From Pohlia nutans (lineage: Eukaryota; Streptophyta; Bryopsida; Bryales; Mniaceae): a DNA stretch of 64,000 nucleotides. The stretch is taken from positions 17,701,001 through 17,765,000 of the forward strand of contig CM040088.1 of assembly GCA_022496805.1 (NCBI GenBank), given 5' to 3'. A program made the translations under genes and the position numbers. A model generated the notes under the pieces. The model made no database searches. It saw only the letters and a list, made by a program, of their open reading frames with translations, and was not told the DNA's origin. Shown here one piece after another: positions 1-12,313 of the stretch; the first letter of the stretch is position 1, and each line of letters opens with the position of its first letter.

Positions 1-804
1 AAGAATTTTTGTTTAAGTTATTCACATTTTTGTAAAAGAGTTTAATCGGTGATTAAGAGAGAACAAGAAGTGAGAGTACTACATACCCACATTCATTGTT
101 AGCACTAGTGGGCCCCTGAATTCTTTATAAAGCACAAGGCTTTACAACACTTGTTCATGTAGGACAAGTAAGCAAAGCTATCCCTACACTTGTATTGACT
201 TGCAAGGTCTCTTTGGATGAATGACAAAAATACAATATTATGTTTTTCCAAAAAAAACGAATTTAACAAAATTATAAAAATGGCCGATGAACACGACTTT
301 TTGAAAAATATTAAATATTCGTTGAAAGTGTGACGATGTTGCTTCAAAGGTACAATAACCTATGTTATCTGAAATATTTTGAGTAGAGCCTTGAAGACAT
401 GAAAAATGGGGTCCAACGGTCACTGCACATTGTATAAAGAGTTTTAGGCCCCGGGACAAAACACTCCCCGCGTCACATATTTGTTGAGCCTAACATGTGT
501 CTATTTCGAGCCCACTAATTGAGTCAAGGGTATCAGCTGGCCAAATATTGGCTAGCAAGTATGGGAGACCTATGGATATAGCCAACAAGATAGGAGATCC
601 AATAGATAGGATTTAGAAAGGAGTTGACGATTGAGACGGCTGAGTCTAGCCCTACTTAAACCTTGAATAGAAATTCCCATACTTGCTTAATTTTTAGGTT
701 CCGAGGTGGTTTTGGTGAGATTCTTGGGAACACTCTTAATACTAGAACCTTGAACTACCAAGACCAGCTTTCTAAAGATAACATTTTAATTGTGATTTGA
801 CCAG
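1..804. other. no gene recognised; probably intron of the aspartyl protease to the right
   Basis: AT-rich sequence with only short chance open frames. It lies just upstream of an exon that starts mid-protein, so it is probably intronic or holds earlier exons I could not recognise. No catalytic DTG of the N-terminal protease lobe was found here. Confidence 0.4.
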
Positions 805-3319
805 GGTATTGTGTGGATTTGCTGCAAATCTTTTGTCCATATCATTTGATAAAAAAGGCATGGTCTTTGGGTCTATGGTGGTTTTTGACACTGGGAGCGA
901 TTTGACGTACTTGGCTAGAGATGTGTATGGTCCACTCTTACTGACGGTGAGTTTTTCCATTATCTTTTGGCCACCTATGACATTAAAGTCATTTCCTAAA
1001 CTAGCAAAGTAACATGAAAATCGAAAACTTCAATTGTAGGTGAGATACAAAAATTTGCATATGTGAAGTTCAATTTTATACCATAGAACATTCTAAGTTG
1101 AAGTGTTAGGGAGCAGCTTGACAACTATGCAACAAGTAGGGGGTACCTCAGAGTGGTAGATGACAATGCTTATATCTCTGATGAACAAAGGGTATGTTGG
1201 AAGCCACCGACAAACATCTTGGTGCGCATTTTATTTTTTACTATTCTTCTTTAATCAAATTTAGTTCCAATATTCCATATTTTTCTAGACATTTCACATA
1301 GTTTGTTTTGGTTACAAGTAAAATGTCCAGTCTCTTTAAAATGTTGAAATGAAGTAGTATTTTGTACTAGAGATAGGAAAGACACTCCTTAATGTATGCT
1401 TAATAACTTGGTCAAGACTTAAGCTTTGTGAATTTGCTCTAAAATACACAAGTTAAATGTTTCATTGTAATTAAATGTGATTAAAAACTTGCAGGCTAAA
1501 GCATCGCCAATTCGCGATTTTCCACCTCTTACATTTGCATTTGAAGGAATATCTAGAGCCTCTGTTCAGAATTTGGTTGTTAAACCTACAAACTACTTGG
1601 TTTGGGATGTAAAGACTTTTGCAATTCTAAAGATACTAAACTGTATTTTTGTATACAATTCTATTTTTAGATAATACAATTTGGAAATATTTAATAGTGA
1701 TATATATGTATTACATGAAAATTTATGGGCAATTTAGTGTATTGTTGCCTCTACTCCAAAGGTACAAATCAAGCCGAATGGGTTGAAAGTTTAGAAAGTT
1801 ACAGTGTTCAATGGAATTGTGTTGAAAGCAATAGTAGCACATTGGGGTCTATCATTTCCAACAACAAAATTTTTATATCCACATGTGCTTTTAGGAATAG
1901 TGACATTCTAAGGTAGTCATCAAATATAATCTTTGGAATTTTTAATCAATAAAGATTATACCAAAGATTGAGAATTATATAGAAAGAGATTGTATTATGA
2001 ATTATATAGAAAGAGAGATGAAAATCATACATTTCACTCTTTGGTTACCTATCACTCTTTGGTCCAGAAGTTGAAAATAGTGGCAAAAAAGTGACAAAAA
2101 GTTGTTTGTGAAGAAAATATAGAGAGAGTTCTATTCAATTTTTTTCAATTTTTTTCAATTTAGATTTTGGATTTGCATTCATATTTATGCATTTTAGAGC
2201 AAACAAAATTGTATTGCTAAAAATAGGATTTAAAAAAGGACGATATCAAGTATGAGCTTCAAATGATGGCCAAATGAATTTTTTATTGGTTTATTTTCTA
2301 CGAATGCATATGCTAATCTATTTCCAATCTTTTCCTTTTTATTTTTACAAATTAAAATTATTTTTTATATAGAAAAAAGTAGAGAAGGGACAAACTTGGT
2401 CTTGTTTACTATGCTTTCATCTATTTAGTGGTTATAGATTTTTGAATAACTCACTCAAATTTCAAAAATTTGATTCGATTTGGCTTTGTTGTTTTTGCGC
2501 GCAGGCACATGAAGAAAAGTTGTGTGTGAACATCCTCCAAGATGTGGTGCATTCATTGTCTAATCTTGGAGGTGAGTATTGGAATTTTATTGAACACTTA
2601 CTTTATTTCATGCTAACATCGGTCATAGAAATTACAAATTTGAGAGATTTCTTGAAGAAGTTTTTAATTCAGTGTAACATCAATTAGTATTTTCAAGTCT
2701 TGATTTCAAGTTTTGATTTCAATTAGTATTTTCAAGTATTATGGCTCTTCCTTACAACATGCTTTTGTTTACTCTATGAACATAAATTATTTATAGTAGA
2801 TGAAGTCACATGTCTACTACAAATCATGAATTTTTCATAAATTTTGGTGAAAATTTGAATACTTATAATATCTAAATACTTCTTATTTTAGTACCACAGT
2901 TGGCACAATGTTTTTCATTTTAATTATAAAAAACACTTAAAGCAATTGAAGGTCACATGAAACACCCAATTCCCTATTTTTGCAATTGGCCAAGTGCAAT
3001 CATTCATGAGCAAATTTGGCTCAAAAAAAATTTGTCTAAAAAGTTCTCTAAAAAACAACGACTTTTGTTTTTCTACAATCACTTACATTGTAAACAAACA
3101 ATTTATTTATTTATTTTTTATCCTTATCTTTATCTTTTCTTTTATCTTTTCTTTTATCTTTTCTTTCTTGTCTTTCTTGTCTTTTGGTGGTGGAAGGGGA
3201 AATTTTTTATTTCTTTATTTTTTATTTTTTTTTGCTGGTTTTCTTCTTCTGTTCAGGGTTCAGGTGGCTGAAACCTAAACGGCGGACGGAAAAAAAAAAA
3301 AAAAAAAAGTTTTTTTTCT

Positions 3320-3351
<32 letters not shown>

Positions 3352-3411
3352 CCGGGTTTTCCGGGTTTTCCGGCTGAAGGGTCCGCGCGCGCGGACCCTT
3401 CAGCCGGAAAA

Positions 3412-3445
<34 letters not shown>

Positions 3446-4068
3446 CCGGTCCACCATTAAGGTTTCAGCCACCTGAATCCTGAACAGAAGAAGAAACCAA
3501 ATTTTTTATTTTTTATTTTTTATTTTTTGTTTTTTTATTTTATTTTCCCTTCCACCGTTCGGGTTTCAACCACCCAAAACCCTGAGCAGAAGAAGAAAAC
3601 CATCCAAAAAAAAAAAGTTTTTTTTTTTTTTTTTTTTTTTTCTCCCTCCGCCGCCAAAAGACAAGAAATAAAAGAAAGAAAAGATAAGATAAAAGAAAAG
3701 ATAAAAGAAAAGATAAAAGAAAAGATAAAGATAAGGATAAAAAATAAATAAAATAATTGTTTGTTTACAATGTAATTGATTGTAGAAACACAAAAATTGC
3801 TATTTTTTAAAGAATTTTTTAGACAAATTTTTTTTGTTGTGCCCGGGCGCCAAGTGCATGATTATATGGCCAAGTGCATAAATTGGGAATTGCGTGTTAT
3901 GAATGGATTTCGACCCTTTTCATAGTTACTAGTGAGATCTGTAACTAATGAAGATGTAATTTGTGTTTATTGATGTTTGTAGCGGACTTAATGAGAGAAT
4001 ACCTATTTATCTATGATATTGAGAACCAGAGAGTACGGTGGCAAGCTAGTACTTGTGAATTGACCTAA
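805..4068 (+). CDS. A1-family (pepsin-like) aspartyl protease, 3' exons
   Basis: C-terminal half of a plant A1 aspartyl protease, a peptidase whose two lobes each supply one catalytic Asp. Exons read by eye: about 805-946 (second catalytic motif, FDTGSDLTYLA), 1114-1221 (ends in the conserved VCWK), 1495-1608 (FPPLTFAFEG, then PTNYLV), optional 1738-1761, 2505-2571 (EEKLCVNILQ) and 3983-4068 (YLFIYDIENQRVRW, stop TAA). All borders are GT/AG and the phases join, including a split Ala codon between the last two exons. Seen: the motif order and terminal YD-x-ENQR-x-x-W block typical of the family. Known: most such plant proteins are secreted or vacuolar. The first lobe lies left of the window or is unrecognised. 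The last intron holds a 938-bp fold-back element. The 24-nt exon is doubtful because the frame also joins without it. No inactivating lesion was seen. Confidence 0.75.
2961..3898. mobile_element. fold-back (long inverted repeat) element, copy 1
   Basis: The ends are inverted copies (AACACCCAATTCC... and ...GGGAATTGCGTGTT), flanked by a 4-bp direct repeat ATGA at 2957-2960 and 3899-3902. The arms continue inward through a shared GGCCAAGTGC block, a TTTTATC/GATAAAA pyrimidine-purine tract and poly-T/poly-A runs, to a GC-rich centre. It has no coding capacity. It is related to the element at 7574-9049. It sits inside the last intron of the aspartyl protease gene. Confidence 0.8.
3370..3407. repeat. 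perfect 38-bp GC-rich palindrome at the fold-back centre
   Basis: Nineteen bases starting CCGGCTGAAGGGTCC are followed directly by their exact reverse complement, with CGCGCG at the axis. It forms the loop-less tip of the fold-back element. Confidence 0.9.
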
Positions 4069-5625
4069 TCAAACTTTTTGGGTATTCATCTTGCATGAGA
4101 TCTATATTAGTACCTCAAATCCCGTACTAAGTATTGAGTTTTGGATATTTTAGAAAAGGATATTCTCAGTGAAGTTTGCATGTACCATTTGAATTTATAA
4201 AAAATACATAAATTTGTCATTCAAAGTGGATTGCAACAGTTGTCAATGCTCAAATTTGCTTGCATTTTGGCCTGCATTGAGGGAGAGGAAGAATTTCAAT
4301 ACTTTTCGGTGATTTCTCTACTATATCTAGTTGTAAGATCTTGTTTTTCTTTTATATTACAGTCTACCCTCCATACAATGACACTCCATAACATGACTAT
4401 TTTATTGTTTCAAGCAATATGCAAATCACAAGTCAGTTTTGTGGCTATTCCATGAATGCCTCCTTGAAGGTATGGCTTCCCAAAAATATCATAATAGAGA
4501 GGGACAATTATAGGACTATAGAGAAAAATTTAAGCACCTAACTTTATGCCATCTAACCAATAGAATGATTAAGTTCTTATGTCCTTGCTTAAATGTACCG
4601 TATACTTTTGTAAATTCAAAACATCATTTTTTTGGATTCTTACTTGAGCATCTTTGAATAGTAGAAGCTTAGCAAGTTAGCTTGATGGATGCAATATTAC
4701 AACTCATTGTGAGATAAATGTCATACTCAAATTCATAATTCAAAAGGAGGTATACAATATTTCTCCTTGCACTACAATATTTGAAAAGCAAAGATGGATT
4801 ATCAATTAACCGTTAATTGACCTAGAATTCTATGCCTTCAATGCCAACTAAGGAAATAAAATTTATCAAGTCTAGTTTTTAAAATTAATTTTTAATTTTG
4901 AAAAATTCAAAATTCAAAATATTTTATCACATTTGCAAACTCAAGAGGTTAAAGTCCTCATTACACTACATTGCATATCCACTTATCAAATCTTCAAATT
5001 TAAAATAGTTTTTGTTTTGTTTTGAGTACACTAGATAGTTTTTGTATATGTTTAGAATGGCCAACCAATAATTGAGATCTTTTGGAGTATATATTTAATT
5101 ATTATGATTTGTTTTGCATAATAGATCTCATAAATCATATTAAATTCATTTCCGTTTCAAAATTTCTGAAAAGAAGATATATAGTCTCATCTATTTTAAA
5201 TATTTCAAAATGAATTTACATAATTTTATCAAAAAATTGCTCATAACAAGGAAGTTTGCCCATTCTGCAAAATATCTGGTCCTCAAATGGTTTAATTTAT
5301 TTATTTTAAATCCAAATTGTGGAAACATTTTCAAGTGCCCTGTAGACGGATGTGAAATCAGTTCAAAATTGAAATATAAAATAAATCCACACATTCTAGG
5401 TAAAGTCAAAGTAGGAAATTCAAAATAGAACGCTAATATGAAATGATGGGTCTTCGGATGCACTAGGACCACCTTCGTTTTTAAACGTTGAATTGGCCAA
5501 TGACTCTTTTGTCTTGTGAGCAAAGATGAATGAAGGCCAATAAGCAAACTATGTGGACGATACAAATATGAAACTTTCTTTGCCGAATTTTACTTTAATT
5601 TTTTGGTTTGAAAAAAAAATTATGC
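4069..5625. other. intergenic, no gene recognised
   Basis: AT-rich, with only short overlapping frames on both strands. Contains the 3' flank of the protease gene. No repeat family shared with the rest of the window was noticed. Confidence 0.5.
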
Positions 5626-5629
5626 CCTC

Positions 5630-5982
5630 ATTGCGAGTTGTCTCAATTTGGTTGGTATAACTTTTCTGCACCCGTACGAACCCGGACGACATAGTTGTGA
5701 TACATATATCGCCCTTTACCAACCAACTACAGAACTCATGATTTGGCGATCTTGCAACATACCAAAATTCAACTTATACTTAAAACAATTACCCAACTAA
5801 CAATTTATGGTTACTTTTACTTTTACTGGTTACTGGTCACGAAAGTGTCTATTCTCGACATAGGAGAGTAGTTTTGCTCCAATGGCCCTTTCTCCAATGG
5901 GGACTGGGTCATTATCATTACAAACAAACACTTTTTCACTCCGGCTTTGAAAGAAGATTGGAGTTTCTATCTATCTATCTTG
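5630..5982 (+). mobile_element. 5'-truncated 3' end of the large non-LTR retrotransposon family
   Basis: Diverged copy of the 3' UTR of the element at 14472-25234. Shared blocks include GGTTGGTA-AACTTT-CTGC, ACCAACCAAC, GAACTCATGA-TTGG, GAGAGTAGT-TTG-TCCAATG, and a TCTATCTATCTATC tail. Truncation at the 5' side with a preserved tail is the usual product of target-primed reverse transcription. No clear target duplication was found. Confidence 0.75.
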
Positions 5983-5989
5983 TTTCAAT

Positions 5990-7573
5990 TTCTACGTATT
6001 CCAAATCAAGAGGATGGAGACTTTCCAAATTTTGTTGATCTTATTTGGTAGGCTTCGCTCAATATTGGACCTAGTCCCTTCAACAATGCATTCACATGAA
6101 GAGAGAGAGAAACTCCGACCCGAAGGACTAAGTTGAATGAAGAGTCAATTTGAATGAAGGGTCTGTTGGGGGAAGTGCTACTAACTTGGCCACTAAGACT
6201 AGGCACTCACTTGAACATGTTGCCCTACACTTGATCAACACATTTTGGATTGGCTACTAAATTTTAAATCAATGTAAAATTGTTTATCCAACCTGTCTAA
6301 CCTCTGCTTGTTGACATTTATGTGAACATGATGTCATAGTTATCAAACTTTTTATTCAAATTTTTTCAAAATATCTTTTAACGAAACTACTATTGAACTA
6401 TGCATGCACCCAAAAAGAGCTAAATTTACTAGCTTCCTATCAAAAGTGCAAGATGCCCAAAATAAAACTTCTAAATCAGTCACCAAATGTAGTCCAACAT
6501 TACTAGCATGTGACAAATAAGAGGCTAGAGCCCCACCATTGTTCAACAAAATAACACTTAGATTTGTCACGGACTGGAAAAGTAGTGTATAATGCAAAAT
6601 GCCACCATGGTTATCGTAGTTCTATGGGAAAATTACCAAAAAAAGGTGTAATGTGTATGGCTTAATGTTCATGTAATTGAGTGCACTCCAATCACAACTA
6701 AGTACACTTGAACAAAAACATTAATGAAAATTTCTTGAGGACATGAACCTCCTTGAGTTTATAGAGAAAGACAATGTGCCATTCCATATGGTTATCATTA
6801 CATTCATTCTTTTGGGCATGTAAAGCTATGGATTTTATTGATGACTATTACCATTATTGAGCATCTAAATTATTACTTAGAAACCTTTCTAAAAGATGAG
6901 GACTTGGCATCTTTCGCAATGATGTAAAGAACACAAACATACCACTCGATGTTTGGAAATACTTCCTCTTGACAAATGAGCGTGAGGTATCCAATATACC
7001 GTTTGTATCACCAACGACCTCACAAGCAAATAAAAACAATGAGTTATTTAAAAACATTAATAACTTTGTCCATTGAATTTTGTTTTTCCTATCAAAGAAA
7101 GGAGATTGCGGAAAAGTTATCATAGAACCGGAAAGTCTTGAGGACCATGATATATTCACCAAAATGTTTGTTACAAAGATTAGTGCTGCTCTTTATGAAT
7201 ATATTAAAAGTATGGGGGCTATAAAATTGAAGGCTCGTTCAAAGGCTACTATGCAAGTATCAAATATCAACAATCTATATTTGCAGGAGAGTCAATTTGG
7301 ACGTTGTGTAGCGAGGATCCGCTGGCATGTGCTATTGTGTTGAAGATGTCGGTTTAGGTGATTCATGTTTTGGCTATACAACTTGAGCCTTTTATGCCGT
7401 CATTCTTACAGAAAGTGCTTCGCGATTAAATGTTCATATATCAACAATGAATCTTATGAAGAAAGATGGTGACTTAGGACTAGTTTCAAAGCATTGGACT
7501 TTGGTCCCATCATGCCACACTATAGGCCATCTTGAGCCAATATTTGTAGAAATAAACAATGATAGTTGTATTT
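5990..7573. other. no gene recognised
   Basis: AT-rich. A frame at about 7080-7343 reads KMFVTKISAALYEYIK and was considered as a gene relic, but no family motif or splice structure supports it. Confidence 0.4.
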
Positions 7574-8289
7574 AACACGCAATTCGCTATTTATACACTT
7601 GGCCAAGTGCGCTCATTTCATAAACATACTTGACTTTAAAAAAAATTGGTTAAAAAGTTCTCTAAAAACATAAATGTTGTCATTCTACAATCACTTAAAT
7701 TGTAAATAAATAATTATTTTAATTATTTTTTATTCTTATCTTTATCTTATCTTTATCTTATCTTTTATCTTATCTTTTATCTTATCTTTATCTTTTCTTT
7801 TATCTTTTCTTTTATCTTTTCTTTTTTATCTTGATTTCTTTCTTGTCTTCTTTCTTGTCTCCCTCTTGTCTTTCTTTTGTCTTTCTTCTTGTCTTCCTTT
7901 TTGTCTTCCTTGTCTTTTTTTTCTTCTACTTTTTCTTCAGTTGTGGCTGCTGAACCCTAAACAATGGGAGCAAACCCAAAAAAAAAAAAAAAAAAAAAAA
8001 AAACTTTTTTTTTTTTTTTTTTTTTGGGTTGACCATGGGGTGCTGTTGAACCCAAAATGGCAGCCGCCAAAAATAAAATAAAATAAAATAATTATTTTTT
8101 AATTGAGATTTTTCTTGAAAATTTTCTATTTTTAGCCTTTGAGGTGCGCGGCCACGCACCCTAAGACCCTCCCATCTCTCTTCTCCCTCTTCCCTCTCCT
8201 CATATATATAGGGGAGAGGAGAGGGGAGGGAGAGGGAGTGGGAGAGTGAATGGGAGAGACCCTCTCCTCTCCCCTATATATATGAGGAG

Positions 8290-8462
8290 AGGGGAGGGAG
8301 ATGGAGAGGAGATGAACATAGAGAGGGAGATGAAGATGGAGAGGGAGATGAAGATGGAGAGGGAGATGACGATGGAGAGGGAGATGAAGATGGAGAGGGA
8401 GATGAAGAGGGAGATGAAGATGGAAATGAGGGAGATGAAGATGGAAATGAGGGAGATGGGAG
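8290..8462. repeat. purine-rich minisatellite (GAGATGAAGATGGAGAGG units)
   Basis: About eight imperfect direct copies of an 18-bp G/A-rich unit, becoming shorter toward the right end. They lie inside the inner module of fold-back copy 2. Confidence 0.85.
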
Positions 8463-8469
8463 GGACTTA

Positions 8470-8489
8470 GGGTGCGCGGCCGCGCACCC
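8470..8489. repeat. 20-bp perfect palindrome GGGTGCGCGG/CCGCGCACCC
   Basis: Self-complementary site at the inner border of the minisatellite. A one-base variant in inverted position lies near 8144-8162. Confidence 0.85.
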
Positions 8490-8533
8490 CAGAGGCTAGA
8501 AATAGAAAAAATTAAAAAAACCAAAAAATAAAA

Positions 8534-8565
<32 letters not shown>

Positions 8566-9053
8566 ATAAAAAATAAAAAATAATATATATATATATATAT
8601 TTTTTGGGCGGCCGCCATTTTGGGTTCAGCAGCACCCCATGGCCAACCTTAAAATTTTATTTATTTATTTATTTATTTATTTAATTTTTTTGGGTTTGCT
8701 CCCATTGTTTAGGGTTCAGCAGCCACAACTGAAGAAAAAGTAGAAGAAAAAAAAGACAAGGAAGACAAAAAGGAAGACAAAAGAAAGACAAGAAGAAAGA
8801 CAAGAGGGAGACAAGAAAGAAGACAAAAAGAAGACAAGAAAGAAATCAAGATGAAAAAGAAAAGATAAACGAAAAGATAAAGATAAGAATAAAAAATAAT
8901 TAAAATAATTATTTGTTTACAATGTAAGGGATTGAAGAAAGACAAAAATCGTCGTGTTTTTTAAAAAAAAAAAATTTAAAAAAAATTATGCGCTTGGGGA
9001 CCAAGTGCATGATTATATGGCCAAGTGCGTAAATAGCGAATTGTGTGTTATTT

Positions 9054-11108
9054 GTGTCAAATTCAACCTCAAATGCACCAAATAATGCCACTAAAAGAAT
9101 TGAAAAACAATGGAAAAGACGTTTTAACAAAAAAGAAAATTCAAGGTGTAGTTTAGAATATGGTTTTCAATGTCTTCACAAGATTGATACTAAGAAATTA
9201 TAGGATGTTAATATTTTTTTCACGGGAGGGCGTTTAAAATGTGTAGCGTGACATCGCATAACAAGCAAATTTTTGGCATCATCAATTTCTATTGGTCATT
9301 GAAATGGGATTTTTGGCAAAAATGTTAACAATAGTGATAAGGTATTCTAGGATTTTATATATATTAAAAATTGAAAAAAAAAATACACAAATGTGTTTGG
9401 ACCAAATTGTTATACACTGCGTTGGGGACGTTGTAGAATAAATACGTTATCGCCTTAATAATTGATACCTTTCATTCATGATGAGGTGATGGCAATATTT
9501 TTCCTCATTCCTATAATATAAAGGTATCATATTCAAAATAGATTCGAAAAAGATTATGTGAGCAAAAGTGGATATTAGAGGTTTATGGCGGCAATTTTTG
9601 TTCTTTTACATTAAACGCCCCTTAAAATGGAAAATTCCTAGAAATTTTCTTACGAGCTTGGTTAGCTAATTAAAACGGAACCTATGGTGTAGTTGGAACA
9701 TGCATTCGACGTGGTTTGCAAGCGGATAATCTGACATTAGCAAGAATATTCCAAAATATTATGAGAATATTTCAAAATGATTCCAAAATAATATAAAAGA
9801 TTTTGAAAAGATTTGAAAAGATTTAAAAAAGATTCCGCTTTTAAATTTATTAAAGTATTTTTGGTATTTTCCCTATTTATTATATTACGTCATTAAATTA
9901 ATTGCTTTACAGCATCACACGCTTTTTTTGTTTAAAACTATGACACCCGTAGTGCAAAAACACCCTATTTCATTTCCACATCATTCTTATTGTAGTTGGA
10001 GTTTTTTGTAAGGGAAATCGATTTTCTACATGAGTTTCCATGTTGAATTTAGGAAATTCCTATAAAACATTATACAAAGAAGATTATATAGCTCGATCTC
10101 GGTCATATTGGTGATCAAAAGTATAAAATTTGGAATAGCTTTTTTGATAAGATAGCAACATGCATTTAAATTTTCTTTGATTCATTTGCTAGTTGACTAG
10201 CACTTGAATGGTATGAATCTCTAAAATTGCTTTGAATTAAGATTCCATGGAAAATAGTTTTAATTCAAGTTTGGACGTATGTTAAAGCAAGAACTATGTC
10301 TCTTTGAACTCAAAACTTGGCTCGTCAAATATGAAATCAATAGTTTTAGTGATTCAAAAATTCAAGAAGTTTGCAATATTTTAAGCTTTAGATTTGAAAT
10401 TTGTAGCAAGAATTTTAACTCAAAAAGTTTCATTGTATTATTTGTATACAAATTTAAGAAGAATCTTGAATTTCTTGTTTCAAGATTTATAAATAAATAT
10501 TGGTTCCAAGATTTATAAATAAAAATTTACATTCCATTGCTCACATGTAAGCTACAACGTACAATCTACATTTTTGTTCAAACAACATCACATAATTAGT
10601 TTTCCAAAGTATATTTTATAATGCATGTTCACAAACATTAAAATAATAATAATAATAATAATAATTATTGTTATTATTATATGTCTGAGGAAGTGTAGAT
10701 ACTCAATTCAATCAACCCTTTGTAATTGCACTACTTTAGGGGCTTTCTTGTCGCACCTTGACATGCTTCTACAACTTGATATGTAGATGTTGTCTAATCC
10801 TATTTGTGCATTATATGATAAATTCTTAGGAAATATAGAGAATATCTAATTAGAAACGCTTGATTGTATAATAAGCAATGACTCCCAATGAGCATGATTG
10901 TAACTTGTAAGCAATTGTCACAAGTGAACAATAAAGGTGATCAATTGGTTGTGATTTGTGAGAATATTTCCAATATTTTGAAGTTGTCTTTCAACTCAAA
11001 AAGTTATGAACCATATATGAATTTTTACTTCATGTTAGTTTAGACTTATTGATTCATGATCAAGGATGTTGAAATTTGATGGCTAAAATCTTGAAATTGA
11101 AGTGGAAT
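9054..11108. other. intergenic, no gene recognised
   Basis: AT-rich DNA with no supported gene. The only distinct item is a short (AAT)n/(ATT)n microsatellite at about 10643-10680. Confidence 0.5.
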
Positions 11109-11697
11109 TTAACCCCTAAACGTACCAGGGTGTCTCTGGAATTGACAATTTGAGAAAAATCATCATAAACTACTATTTAGAAGAATATTTTGGAATTGAT
11201 ATACAAATGAAAGTTCTAGATTTTGAATTTTAGATTCCATCTGTATGGTTCGATTCACTAATACTATCACCAATATTTAATTATAAAATTTGAAAGTTAA
11301 AATTAAAAATTCCTTCTAAATTTGATTACAAACAAAATTTTAATATTTTTTGAGTAAAATTTGTTGGAATGAATTTGAAATGAGATACTCTTAAATGTGG
11401 TGGTTCTTTGAAATTTTGTGTTTCTTAAATATATGACCTCATTTTTGCAAGGCCACTTTTGAACTACAGTCAATGCAATTTTAGCTTGGTCAACGACTTG
11501 ACATACTTCTACATTTGTAATTTTAGAAAAAAATAAGTAATCAAGTATGACTAAATCCAACCGTTAGATAGGACAACAACTTGATGAAGAATCTCCAAAA
11601 AAATGGATGACTTTCATCCAAGCATTGATGAGAACGTGAGAAGGGTTTGAATCTGTTAGTCGTCCACTTTCTGGATGCTCTGACGTTTAGGGGTTAA
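11109..11697. mobile_element. piggyBac-like MITE
   Basis: Bounded by TTAA on both sides. The termini are CCCCTAAACGT... and ...ACGTTTAGGGG. The interior shares blocks with the MITEs at 13056, 26956 and 28077 (for example TTTTAGATTC-ATC-GTATGGTT). TTAA duplication plus CCC ends is the signature of the piggyBac superfamily. Confidence 0.7.
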
Positions 11698-11738
11698 TTT
11701 TTTTTGAATCAAATGAAAATACCCTTTAAAGGGTACTA

Positions 11739-12313
11739 TTAACCCCTCAAGGACCAAGGCTGATTTTCCAAGTTCGGTCAGCTCACTGTGGAATGAGTAT
11801 TGATCCTCAATTCTTGAGATTTTGTGTGGTGATTCTACTCCTTGTAACGAAGATGGGATGGTAATTTGCGTACGTAGGTGATGTATAAACCAAAAGATAC
11901 AATCATGCAAAGGTGGAAAACCTAACTGCGGGCCACTCCTGAAAATTTTCATACAATGAGCTATGCATCTAAATTTTTGCACACAATGAGCTAACACCCT
12001 CATGCACACAATTGCCAAATTCATTTTACCAAATTTGAGACTAAACTTTGCATTTTCGGCATTTTCAGAAAGTTTCAAATATGGGCAGCAAGCCAAAAAA
12101 GAAGGTGCAACCAACTTTGAAGCTTATAATCTTACTATTGAAGAACCCTAAACGGTTGAAAATTTGTAGGTGGTAATAAATTCAAGTTGCTTGAAATATC
12201 CTACGGTTGGATTGGTCAAAAAGGTTATAGATCAAAAACTATTTGTCTTTTTATGAGAAAGGGTACTTTGGAGTGTGTGGAGAGGAACATAGTTGTGGTC
12301 CTTTAGGGGTTAA
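11739..12313. mobile_element. piggyBac-like MITE, AAGGACC subfamily
   Basis: TTAA-CCCCTCAAGGACCA at the left and GGTCCTTTAGGGG-TTAA at the right, about 575 bp. Same terminal subfamily as 42331-42558 and 49203-49783. Confidence 0.7.

Larger units (their letters stand above)
7574..9049. mobile_element. fold-back (long inverted repeat) element, copy 2
   Basis: The termini AACACGCAATTCGCTATTTA and their complement are flanked by a 4-bp ATTT duplication (7570-7573 and 9050-9053). The arms carry the GGCCAAGTGC block, (TTTATCTTATC) tracts, CTTTTTCTTC...GAAGAAAAAG, and an inverted CAATGGGAGCAAACCCAAA block. Inside is a second inverted pair with a near-palindromic GGTGCGCGGCC core (about 8144-8162 and 8470-8489) around mirrored CCTCTCC/GGAGAGG tracts. 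It is longer than copy 1, mainly through this inner module. Non-coding; the frames across it are low-complexity. Confidence 0.8.

Noticed and set aside
3184..3483. Long frames of Phe or Lys runs in the fold-back
   Set aside because: They are translations of poly-T/poly-A and pyrimidine tracts inside an inverted repeat, not genes.
7080..7343. 87-codon plus-strand frame (KMFVTKISAALYEYIK...)
   Set aside because: Looks protein-like for a short stretch, but I recognise no family and see no flanking splice-linked exon; left unannotated.
8132..8635. 167-codon His/Leu/Pro-rich minus frame
   Set aside because: It translates the purine minisatellite in antisense; codon use is dictated by the repeat.
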